Assembly: GCF_003573695.1 (NCBI RefSeq)
Contig: NW_020621936.1
Coordinates: 3,286,001-3,350,000, forward strand
DNA from: Papaver somniferum
Lineage: Eukaryota; Streptophyta; Magnoliopsida; Ranunculales; Papaveraceae
Direction: 5' to 3'
DNA: 64,000 bases
The notes below the pieces were generated by a model. The model had not been told where the DNA came from and did no database searches. It worked only from the letters and a program-made list of their open reading frames with translations. Numbering within the stretch: position 1 is the stretch's first letter; the number at the start of each line of letters is the position of its first letter. The translations under genes and the position numbers were made by a program. Below, piece by piece: positions 55,216 through 64,000 of this stretch.

Positions 55216-56019
55216 ATGGGATCTTCCAGTGATGATCGTACCTCTTCGGAAAGAAATTCTGAACCCGACGAAAACCAGTCTTCTTCTCATGAGGAGGTAT
55301 TAGACAGAATTGATTCTCTGTTCCGTGAGGCTTACGAGATTATACGATACATGTCTCACGCCCATTTATGCAGAGTGCGGATGTGTGTTCAGACTCTCTT
55401 TGCTTCAGTGGACATGGAGAAAAGGTGGAGGCACGATGAAGAATCCCGGCTTTTCGGGAGATCTCAGAGCAACGAAGCTTTTCTACAACCTAGTGCTAGG
55501 GATGAACGATTCTCCTCTCGGTTGAAGTGGCGGAAGACTGAGTCCATGAAACTTTTAGGTGAGTACCAGTTTAATTACCCTGTCCATGATGGTATCGTAA
55601 TCCTTGACTTTGATGCGGACGAACCGGGACATCCTCAAGAAGTAGTTGGAAAGGCTCATGGGGAAGACGTCGACACGATTTACAAAACTGAAACAGTTTC
55701 TGGAGTGGACGCCGAAACTGCTGTCATGGGTGTTGACGCAAACGTTGAGGATGCCGTCAAGGCGGACGAGGAGGCGGAGTCAATGTATGTTGGAGCAACT
55801 AGGGAAGCTACGGAAACATACGCTGGGACTGCTGTTGAAGCAAACGCCGGACAGGAAGTGGAAGCTGCTGCTGAGGTAGCTTCTGGATGGGACGCTGCGG
55901 TTGCTGCTGTTGAGGCGGCTTCTGGATGGAACGCCGAGGTTGCTACTGCCAAGGAGGCGTTTGGATGGAACGTTTTCTGTCAGAATGCGTGCTGGGGAGA
56001 GTGCTTGAAGAAGCTCTGA
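55216..56019 (+). CDS. Antisense ORF of element C
   Basis: 267 codons on the strand opposite to gag, between the gag/pol remnant and the 3' LTR. The N-terminus is S/E-rich (MGSSSDDRTSSERNSEPDEN); a helical segment follows (LDRIDSLFREAYEIIRYM, HLCRVRMCVQTLFASVDMEK). The second half is an acidic, alanine-rich region with three degenerate repeats (EVASGWDAAVA, EAASGWNAEVA, EAFGWNVF). No known domain seen. Tat-lineage elements (Retand, Grande, RIRE2 types) are known to carry an antisense ORF at this place, so this fits their aORF. It is intact, while gag upstream is damaged. Product and role unknown. Confidence 0.65.
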   Translation: MGSSSDDRTSSERNSEPDENQSSSHEEVLDRIDSLFREAYEIIRYMSHAHLCRVRMCVQTLFASVDMEKRWRHDEESRLFGRSQSNEAFLQPSARDERFSSRLKWRKTESMKLLGEYQFNYPVHDGIVILDFDADEPGHPQEVVGKAHGEDVDTIYKTETVSGVDAETAVMGVDANVEDAVKADEEAESMYVGATREATETYAGTAVEANAGQEVEAAAEVASGWDAAVAAVEAASGWNAEVATAKEAFGWNVFCQNACWGECLKKL

Positions 56020-56586
56020 TGAAGGCGCTATTGATCCAGGCGTCTGCCGTTAACGACCAATTTTTCCACTTTTGCTATTTCTTCTTAACGTGTAGCCTCA
56101 TTTGACTTTCCAGAAGTTTGATTTTACTTTCTTGCTTTCATGGTGGAGTTAGGGTTTCGTCAAGTAACATTCCGTCATTCAGCCTTTATGGTTTCACATC
56201 TTTGAATGAATTAATAAAACCTTCATACTGTTTCTGAGATTTGGAGCCGAATATCCTTGAAGAAGATATTTGTTCTGCCGCCTGATGATCGTCTTCCTTG
56301 TATATTTCCTTCTTGAGTATTTTTGGATAGGTATTTTTGTGGTGGTTTGATTTCTATGGTTTTCAATTGACGGATAATGACTCTGTGAGAGTTTTAGGTT
56401 TACTTGGTATTTTTCCTTTAAGGGGAAAACTTTTCAAGGAAAGATGTTCTTTAATTGGAATTGAAAATTCTACTCATGAATGCAAGCAGTGCAATCATTT
56501 TTGAGGAGTTACAAACATTGCATGAAAAGGAAAATGCTGAAAGAAATGTTGAAGGAGAACGCTGGAGGTGAAGGTAGCACAGCGTT

Positions 56587-58898
56587 TTAGGTATTGAAGG
56601 GTTTGAGACATCGCGAGCGAATCATGACACCTTCCAATTTGTCGGTATTGATGAGCTTGCAGTAACCACCCAAGATAACATCTGCCACCAGATATGGCTC
56701 GTCTTCCTTTTCTTTAGGCGGACCGGGTCTAGTGGCCATCTTTACTGTTATGTTCCCAACTTGAAACGAGGTCATCTTGACTACTACATCTCCAATTTGA
56801 AATGAGTTGGAGCGTTGCGCAACCACTTGATTGAACTCGTCATGTTTGGCTGTGACAACTTCCAAATTTCTTATAAAGTACTTGAAAGGCCCAACATCCC
56901 ATTCACATCTCTTAATGACGCCTGGGTTGGTAATCGTACCGAGTCCACATGCTTGGCCGAGAGGAGAGGTGACTGGGTGCAGAAAGGGTTTTTTAACCAG
57001 ACTTACTTGTGTTCGGAATCTGCGGATGAACGTCGACGGGCTTTCTCCAGGAAATTGAGTTACAATGGCAAGTTGTTGATATGGCAGCATGTAATCTTCA
57101 AAGATGGACGACTTGTTGGAAATTCTTTCGGGTATCGACATCGGCAGAGGGGATACCCCTAACTTCGCTTTGTTACCGTGTACCCACGTGCGCCCCAGAA
57201 TCATGTCGTAGCTTGAGAGTTCTTTGACAATGTAGAATTTTCCATGTGTTAGAGTGTCTCCCACCTTGATTTCAAGATTGATGTAGACATACGCGTCTAT
57301 CACCTCTCCTTCCAAGTTTTTGACCATGGTTGGGGAATGGGTAGCCTCCTGCTTCAAAACTCCCGCAGCTCTCAGAGTTTTGATGGTAATGATGTTGAAG
57401 TCAGACGCCATGTCGATGAATATGTTATCGAGCTTGGCGTTCCTCAGATGAACCGTGGTCAGCAGTCCCCAGTTGTATTTTCCAGCAACGCTTCCTGGGA
57501 GAGTTTGGAGTTCTGGTGTGGTTTTTTCAGTAGGAAAGAGTCGCTTTCCCGATACAACACGATTAAGGGTTGTGAAGATGTCTTGACGCTGTGCCTTGGA
57601 GAGGTAGAGAATTTCGCACACATGTTGCATCATGGATTGCACAGTTTCGTGTACGGAGTCCCTAGAGACCATGCAACTCCTGACTGGAAGTGGATCTCTG
57701 TGAACTCTTTCATTGTCTAGTCGAAGCTCCCCTGCCTCTATCTTTTCTTTGAAGATATGCTTCAGCTTGTTGCAGTCACTGGTCGGGTGGTGGACAAATT
57801 TATGGTAGCGGCAATATTTGGGGTTCACCATTTCCGCTTCGGTTGGTGGGCGCCTGATAGGAGGTAGCTTGATAGCGTCGTCTTGGATCCATGCTTCCAA
57901 GAGTTCAATCACTTCTTCGATTGGGAACGGGAAATCCAAGACACTTTCTCCAGCCTCTTGATGTCGCATGGGAGCTTTAGCGGTGGTCTTCCGTGACAGA
58001 GCTGCCTGTCGTGCTGGCGCTGCGTACTTGGATGGTTGTTTTGCTGTTGGAGCCTTCCTTTTTCCTCCTTCGTCTACCACGCTCACAGAGGAGAGACCAG
58101 TGTTGTATTGCTTATTGATGAGGCGTTTATTTCCTCGAGTTTCGCATGCGTCCTCGCTTCTAGTTGGCATGGTTCTTTCTAACAACACTGGTGCTGTTGT
58201 GGCTGACCGTTTTGCGGCTTCATGAAGCTCAGAGAATGTCTGGAGTCGCAAATTCTCTAGTAAGGTGCGGTAGATGGGAATCATGCCATTGATACAGGAG
58301 TCCACCAATTGTTGTTCGGTCACATTTGGGTCATGACAATCGAGCGCTTGAATTCTGAACCTTTTGACAAAATCATTCGGATGTTCGTTGTTTCGTTGAA
58401 ACATCCTTCCTAGATCTGAGAAGGTAATTTGCTCAGACACAAAGAAGTATTTCTTGTAGAAAGCTGCAACCATGTCAGACCAGTTGGAGATGCTGCATGG
58501 CGTAATGTTGTTGTACCATGTGTATGCTCTTCCAGTAAATGATTTCGAAAATTCCCTCAAATGGAGAACGTGATTATATTCGTGTTCCCCCAGGGACTCC
58601 AAGAATCGAGAGACATGTTCACGCGCATTGTCGGTACCGTCGTACAGAGAGAATTGAGGGGAAGATTACCCCATTGGAAGAGGAATTCTTTGTACTTCAG
58701 GAGGATACGGGGGATGATGCTGATGCATGTCCATGAAGTCGCTTTGTCTCGGTTTCGGATAAGTCGTTCCAAATCTTCTCTCGTGACAAAATTGGGCGGT
58801 TGATTTCTTTCAGCTGAAGTTCCCGGGCGAGTCTCTTCGTCTACAAAAGTGTGCCCTGTTGAGGTGCTAGCGCCAGGGGTATTGGATGTGTTCCTCAT
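56587..58898 (-). pseudogene. Element C gag plus degenerate protease and integrase tail
   Basis: Gag starts at 58898 (MRNTSNTPGASTSTG). A one-base shift near 58745 and a TAA at 58668-58666 break the N-terminus; from there 690 or so codons are open to 56587. The Retrotrans_gag core reads YDGTDNAREHVSRFLESLG, LREFSKSFTGRAYTWYNN and FKKRFR-like FVKRFRIQALDCHDPNVTEQ. A CRYHK..HHPTSDCNKL segment is the Tat zinc-finger-like motif. The protease site reads FIDMASDFNII, where families have D-T-G-S, so catalysis is unlikely. After a retained MILGRTWVH motif, pol is deleted, and the frame ends with an integrase C-terminal (GPY/F-like) tail, DEPYLVADVILGGYCKLINT to LKPFNT. The long open frame despite a dead protease suggests recent decay or a structural role only. 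Confidence 0.75.
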
Positions 58899-58972
58899 TG
58901 GCTATGACTGGCGTGATTCTTGTGGTAGCCGCTCTGTCAGTGTCTTGAGAAAAGAAAGCACCTCCTTCTGGG

Positions 58973-59717
58973 TTGAAAACCGTTTCTGCTGATTTCGGTA
59001 ATTTCGTGTGAGTGCGGGTGACAAACAAATCTAAACCCAAAACAATGTACTGCACGAGAGTACTTTTGATTCGAGAGATCAATCTGTACAATTCTGGCCT
59101 AAACCAAGAAATGGTCGTTCCAGGCTTGCTTCGGTCACAAAGTGAAGGAGAAGGGTTGGTCTTAGGGAAGGAAGCGAAGAAAGTGTTGAGGCCAGAATAG
59201 TTGATTCTGGAAGTGTGGGTGTTTTGCGACTTGTATTAGAAAATTGAACCAGTGAGCTGAATGGAAAGCTACCAGGTGATTTCTGGACGTGGTATTGTAC
59301 TCCTGACCAAAACTTGTTGTTTGGTGGAAATAAGTGAAACCTATTTATACAAGTCGTAATAAAACGTACCCTGGCCTCGTAAGAAGTGGAAGCGGTTAAG
59401 TGGTGGAAAAGTGGTAATGGGTAACGCTTGGAATTGATGTTTCCATAATGAAGATGCGTTTCACCATTTATTTATTTCCATTACTAACCGCCTCACTCTT
59501 ATGACACTTTGTTGTAACGGGCGTATTGCACGCCGCACGCTGTAAATCACCAGACCAATACCCTGATGAGCATCCCCTAGTTTGTGACATGTTTTGATGT
59601 CTCGAGTGTTTTCATGGAAAACATGTAGCACTTTGCTACTGTGGCAAGTTAAAATTTAGAGGCTTGTCGTAGGTAAATAGCATATGTGATGCTAGGCTCG
59701 TTTTGGCTAGTAGCAGT
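58973..59717 (-). repeat. Right (5') LTR of element C, truncated by element D
   Basis: About 745 bp matching 39650-40390 closely, with scattered substitutions. It stops at CTAGTAGCAGT, inside the first minisatellite unit, where TGATAGATGTC begins. The rest of this LTR would lie beyond the window. Confidence 0.8.
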
Positions 59718-62144
59718 TGATAGATGTCTAAAACACCTTGATATTTATCTATTGTTTATGCTTTCTTTGCTAAGTGTTCTTGTAAATTATGTATCTTATG
59801 TTTGTTTTTGATTATTTAGGTACTTTGGAGTCATTTGTAACAAAATAAGAAGAAACAACGCAAAAGACTCATCTCATGTACAACTGCTTTTGAAGGTGGA
59901 TTATTTCTCATTATTTGCTTTTATTTCTTCATCTCTGTCTGAAAAGCGTGTCGGTTTTAGTGATGAAGAGACATTAAAGAGAAGAAGTGGATCTGAGAAG
60001 TAAAAGACGGTTGTTGTTGGGCGAAAGCATTCATTTGGAGCAAGGAGGGTGAAAGTGTTCAACGGCGAGTGCCATGCGGAGTCAAGTCAACGATAAGGGG
60101 CCGCTAGTTCTGGTTCAAAGGAAAGCTAAAGGACTGCCAGATGGTGGTTTGTATTAATCTGTTGGGTGCCTATAACAATTCTTATCACTACACCTATCCC
60201 TAAAAGCGAGAAGGAATGTATTTTCTCTTCTCATTACCTACCATTTGCCTGAAATTCAGAGAGATACACAGAAAGTGAGATGTGAAATTCAGAGGAAATT
60301 CGGAGAGGTACCGAAGCAGAAGAAGGTGGTGAATCAAGGGTCAGAAAACGAAAGATATTGCTGCTCGAATAAGGAAGTTAGGGTTCTTCTGGAATTGATT
60401 TGATTGGGAGAACTGAAGATGGAGATTAATTGAAGAAATTTCTTGCAGTTCAATTGATTGCCACATGAATATTTAGGGTCCGAAACTCTGTAACTGAAGG
60501 TGAAAGCTTCGATTCGAGACAGGGAGGAAACTCGGTGGAATCTGATGTATCTGGTGATGAAGTTAATGGCTGCCGGAGATCGACGGAGTTTGGCTGCTAC
60601 TGTTGTTTTCACCTGAGAAGAACGAATGATGGCAGTGACGGGAGAACAGGGAAGTCTATAATGATTTTGACTCGAATCTTGGTGCACTGATGATGCTGGT
60701 TCACTGTTAAAGTCAGGCTGGAGTTTATACAGGGAAGAATGGTGTGCTCCCGTTGCTGCCATTAATGATTATAAGATGGTGATTTACGAATGGCAGAGAG
60801 CTTGGTAGTGATAATGGGTTGTCAATAGAGCTGACTGAGGCTGCGGAGAAGGTGAACTGAATCTGGGTAGATGAATGTCTAGGTATAAGATTATGGAGTT
60901 GATGATGCTGGTGCTTCAGGTGTTGGCTTGGGGTGTTGTTGAATTAAAGATGTTAGAAGCTAATGGAAGAGATGGCCTGAGCCTGGTGGGTGTTGCTTCT
61001 ATGACAGTGATATGGAACTGAGACTGCAATGAATTGCAATCGCAGGTACCTAAACGGGTTTGCTGAATGTTGGTGTTTGAACTCAGGTGATAGAATGAGT
61101 CTGTGAAGGGTTGGAAGTGGTTGGTTGGCTGTGCCTGTGACAGAATGGCTCAAGGTAGATGGAATCAATAGTGTTGAGAGATGGGTTTCACTTGGATTTG
61201 GTTTTTACAGCAAGAACTGGTGCACAAGAAGGAAATGGAACTGAGCCGAGGCAATGGAACGGTGTTGTTGCTGCTGAGAGAATGGAATAGCAGTTGCAAT
61301 GCAACTGGTTCTGGTGGGTTGAGTTGTTTGAGCTGATGCTGCAATGGAATGTGTGGACTAATGGCTTGAAGCAAAGATGCAACTGGTGTTGGCTTGGGTC
61401 TGTGAAGCACAATGGGTGTGCTGATGGAGATGCAGTGAAGAAATTGAGCAGTGTGCTTGCTGCCAGGGATTTAGTAGAGCTACAGTTTATGGTGGTACTT
61501 AATTCATAGAATGGAGAGAGAGAGAGCAGGGAGTGAAGTTGAAATAGATGTATGTTAGGTTGCAGGGAAGCTGCAGAAATTGTGCGAAAACACAGCGAGA
61601 ATGGTGAGCTGGTGAGCATAGGCCGGGATGTCAGATTTTGGAGCTTGAAGCATGGATCATAATGTTTCACTGAATCATGAAAGGGGTATGAGTCGGATGC
61701 AAGAATCGACTGCCGGATATATGAGCTACGAGTCACGCTTTTGACCACGTTTTCGCAAGAACAAAGAATTGGCTTAGATGGTATTTTGTGAATGTTTGAA
61801 CTGCAGAGAAGTAGAGTTGAGGTGCTGGAAGGATACAATTGCCTGGTGACAGTTTCAGATATCTCACGTGGCCTGAGTAGTTTTTCCGATGACGGGAAAC
61901 CGGATTCCGGCGATGACGTCAACAATCCGGCGACCAATTTTGGACCCAAAATTCCAGAGACATATTTCTCACACATGGGCTTGGTGGACCATTTGGAGAT
62001 GGGTTTTAGAGAAGACCTAATATTGGAAAGAGTATCCTTTTGAATTGAAGAAGCATATAAATAGAAAAACTCTTTCTCTAAATCTAAGATATATCTCCAT
62101 ATCTTATCCTCTCTTCCATATTACTAATCAGAAATCCCCCCTTG
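59718..62144 (+). mobile_element. Element D: gypsy-like LTR, start
   Basis: Begins TGATAGATGTCTAAAACACC, the same TGATAGA start as the LTRs of A and B, at the exact point where the C LTR breaks. It is non-coding; long minus-strand frames (61976-61188, 60762-60334) are S/H/L-rich without domains. A TATA box (TATAAATA, 62056-62063) followed by pyrimidine-rich sequence fits the U3/R boundary of a long LTR. The LTR end, PBS and TSD are not established, so the right limit is approximate. Confidence 0.5.
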
Positions 62145-62279
62145 CGTCAAAAATAAATTACACTTTCTCATAACTCAAAATAAATAATATAGCAAGGGTA
62201 AGAAAGGATCGTTCCCACAGAGAGGATCTAGGTTGTCAATTGTTTTGGTTTCCTATATAAACAAGGGGGGATTTCTGAT
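62127..62279. repeat. Perfect 18-bp inverted repeat
   Basis: ATCAGAAATCCCCCCTTG at 62127-62144 and its exact reverse complement at 62262-62279, separated by 117 bp. The loop contains GGATCGTTCCCACAGAGAGG, a phrase related to one in the solo LTR near 21040. Located just downstream of the element D TATA box. Confidence 0.8.
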
Positions 62280-63040
62280 TTTTATGTAAAGGAAAATAAA
62301 CTAAAAGCAAATAATGAAATAAACAAGCAAATCAATAAGATGAAGATATTGGTCAATGATTAGTTTTCATTAACGAACATGAATTTGTAACAATAACTAA
62401 AATTTATATTTAATCTCAATTTATTAAAAGTCCTAGGATATCTTGATCGCAAGAATATCCCGCTAATTTCCTCTTGTCATCAACAAACACATTAAAAGAT
62501 GCGAATGTGAATTCTACCTAGAAAGCAACCTAAAGTGTAAAAGCACAATTAAGTTTAACTCCCTAAGAGCACTAAGTTCTATGAAATAAGACTAATCAAT
62601 GCAAACGAACGTGTAAAAGCACTAATCCGTTTTAACAAAGGTTATGGTCCACTTGTGACTACTAAGATGTATCACTACAAGCAATACTCACAATTATGCT
62701 ACTTGCAATCAGGAATTATCACTTTTGCGTATAATAACCCTAATCTAGCAATAGAGATGAAAACTAATTCAACCGATTCGCGACTCGACTAAACATGCAT
62801 TCGAATCATATAACAATATTAATAGTGAATCATAAGCAACAAAATATGGAGACAAAACTAATTCATTGCATAAATATTATGGTTGGAACTCCAACTTATT
62901 CCTTAACACACAAAAATTCCTGAAATCGGGTTGTCGTGAATGTCATTTAAGGGCAAGTGCATGCCCGGAAAAAAAACGTGCTAGTATAACTTAAACGAAT
63001 GGGAGATTAAGTGGTAATTGTTTCTCTCATAGAAGATTGG
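62280..63040. other. AT-rich sequence, probably part of element D
   Basis: No open frame, LTR edge or gene motif recognised. Repeated phrases such as GTGTAAAAGCAC (62537 and 62612) are short and local. Confidence 0.4.
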
Positions 63041-64000
63041 TGTTAGAGCATTGCTTGGTTGAACCCACTGGCGTTGGTATTTCAAGTCATTTGTCAAATT
63101 TAGATGCCAAAACGCATTCTTGATTTAGTCACTAAAGTCAGTTTCATATTATATTAGGTTTAAGTAGTAACGTAAAGAATCAAAGCTATCCTTGAAGAAT
63201 GAAGATTGAAGACTACAAGAATACATCTTGGAGAACTTTATTAAAGGTTAGTAACAAACACTTGATTATCTTGTTTACTCTACCTCCCTATCTATCAAAA
63301 CAAGTGCTCACTCTATGGAATAATTCTTGTGATGGTAAATATACATTTATATATACACTCGAGGATATTTGATCCTAATACTTTTGTGAGAATGAAATTT
63401 TTCCCTAAAAAGGTCCTCATGTTGTAGTGAATGAAAAGACGAGTCCAACGAGTCGAGAATCACTCAATTCTGAGTTATAACGCAGAAGTTATAAGTGATT
63501 TATTATAACAATACATTATATGCGTGTCTAAGGTTGATTTCGTGAATAAAAAATTGTACACGAACTCTTGGCAACAGTTCGCGAACTACAATCGTGATTA
63601 CTTGAATAAAAGTCTATTTCAGTCAAGTTACTTGGTGTTTTTTTTCCTAGACAAGGTATATTTGTTTCCAAGCAACCTAGCCTTGATCATTCACTATAAA
63701 TAGAGGTTTCATATAACCACATAAACCATCCTTTGCATATTGTGTGTGTGTTGTCTAAGGTTGTTTTCCATATCTTTGTTCTTCACGAACAATAGTGAGA
63801 TTCCAAAAGACTTTACTTGGGGATCGTAAAGCACGAGAAAGCTATCTTCTTTGATAATTACGGAACCTGTTTCTAGGTGTTTTTCATAAACCTTAGATTT
63901 GATAGATCAAAATATCTCAAGATATTCTAGATGATCATGTGAGGAAGAATCAATAAGGTCACGGAACGTGTGAACCATAACTGTTGAGGAGCATCTTCAA
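63041..64000 (+). repeat. Second SIRE-like copia LTR, runs off the window
   Basis: Starts TGTTAGAGCATTGCTTGGTT, comparable to TGTTAGAGCACCCCTCGGTT at 17971, and contains GTTCGCGAAC motifs (63586) like the array at 18385-18640. No polypurine tract precedes it, so it is a 5' or solo LTR. Its end is outside the window. Confidence 0.5.

Larger units (their letters stand above)
39650..59717 (-). mobile_element. Element C: Tat-type Ty3/gypsy retrotransposon with antisense ORF, interrupted by B and D
   Basis: Direct copies of about 740 bp (39650-40390 and 58973-59713) starting TGAAAACCGTTTCTGC are the outer parts of the two LTRs. The element reads on the minus strand, so the left LTR is the 3' LTR. 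Its inner edge is at 54583, where the minus strand has the polypurine tract AGCAGGGGACTTAA followed by TGTTGATGGTGG. Without B, the LTR is about 2.1 kb. The internal part (54584-58972) holds gag with a protease-like segment on the minus strand and a plus-strand (antisense) ORF. RT, RNase H and nearly all integrase are absent. The right LTR is cut at 59717 by element D. No standard TGG-type PBS is visible next to the LTR. Confidence 0.82.

Noticed and set aside
56815..57720. Plus-strand frames of 75-127 codons
   Set aside because: Shadows of the minus-strand gag/protease frame of element C.
61188..61976. 262-codon minus-strand frame, S/L/H/C-rich
   Set aside because: No recognisable domain, unnatural composition, and it lies in LTR-like sequence of element D.
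1..64000. tRNA, rRNA or other structured RNA genes
   Set aside because: No cloverleaf, rRNA or snRNA signature was recognised by eye; a dedicated scan (tRNAscan-SE, Infernal) would be decisive.

Overview
The window is nuclear DNA of a flowering plant, probably a eudicot. It holds intron-containing cell-wall glycosidase genes, an intronless PLS-class pentatricopeptide gene, an ESCRT-III gene fragment, and dense nested LTR retrotransposons of the copia and Athila/Tat gypsy lineages typical of plants. I cannot name the species. Few ordinary genes are present: one nearly complete GH3 beta-D-xylosidase gene (28541-36686, +), a broken tandem paralogue upstream (2142-17226, +), a small relic of the GH3 3' end (36951-37045), and a PPR gene (39181-37415, -). 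Almost everything else is mobile DNA.

Regions. 1-2141: mostly anonymous sequence with a LINE-type RNase H remnant split by a MITE. 2142-17226: GH3 pseudogene 1. Its first intron holds a copia element (2559-14839, integrase deleted), and that element holds an Athila-type gypsy element A (4454-13049, TSD CAAGC). 17220-20079: a small TIR element with 11-bp direct repeats, then a SIRE-like copia LTR. 20182-23052: a degraded Myb/SANT-NAM-associated gene on the minus strand, split by a solo LTR (20963-22909, TSD GTTAC). 23939-27379: a TIR (Mutator-like) element carrying two non-transposase reading frames, one a GRF/CCHC zinc-finger protein. 28541-36686: GH3 gene 2. Its second intron holds a TIR element with three exons of a SNF7/VPS32 gene, and it has an extra 1.06-kb intron not seen in paralogue 1. 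37415-39181: PPR gene. 39650-59717: a minus-strand Tat-type gypsy element C whose LTRs contain minisatellites; its left LTR is interrupted by a tandem retrotransposon B (41234-54026) of structure LTR-internal-LTR-internal-LTR flanked by one TSD (GACGG). 59718-64000: start of another gypsy-like LTR element D inside the right LTR of C, then a second SIRE-like LTR at 63041.

The most unusual content is retrotransposon biology. Elements A and B share near-identical leaders (PBS plus splice-like signals) and a conserved protein tail ending in a hydrophobic segment and a DPQLFRLL motif. A retains an Athila gag and a broken protease; B has replaced gag-pol with a different 566-codon ORF. C keeps gag with a protease-like region, lacks RT, RNase H and most of integrase, and carries an antisense ORF. 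All the large elements look non-autonomous. Domain calls come from reading translations by eye; no database search was run.
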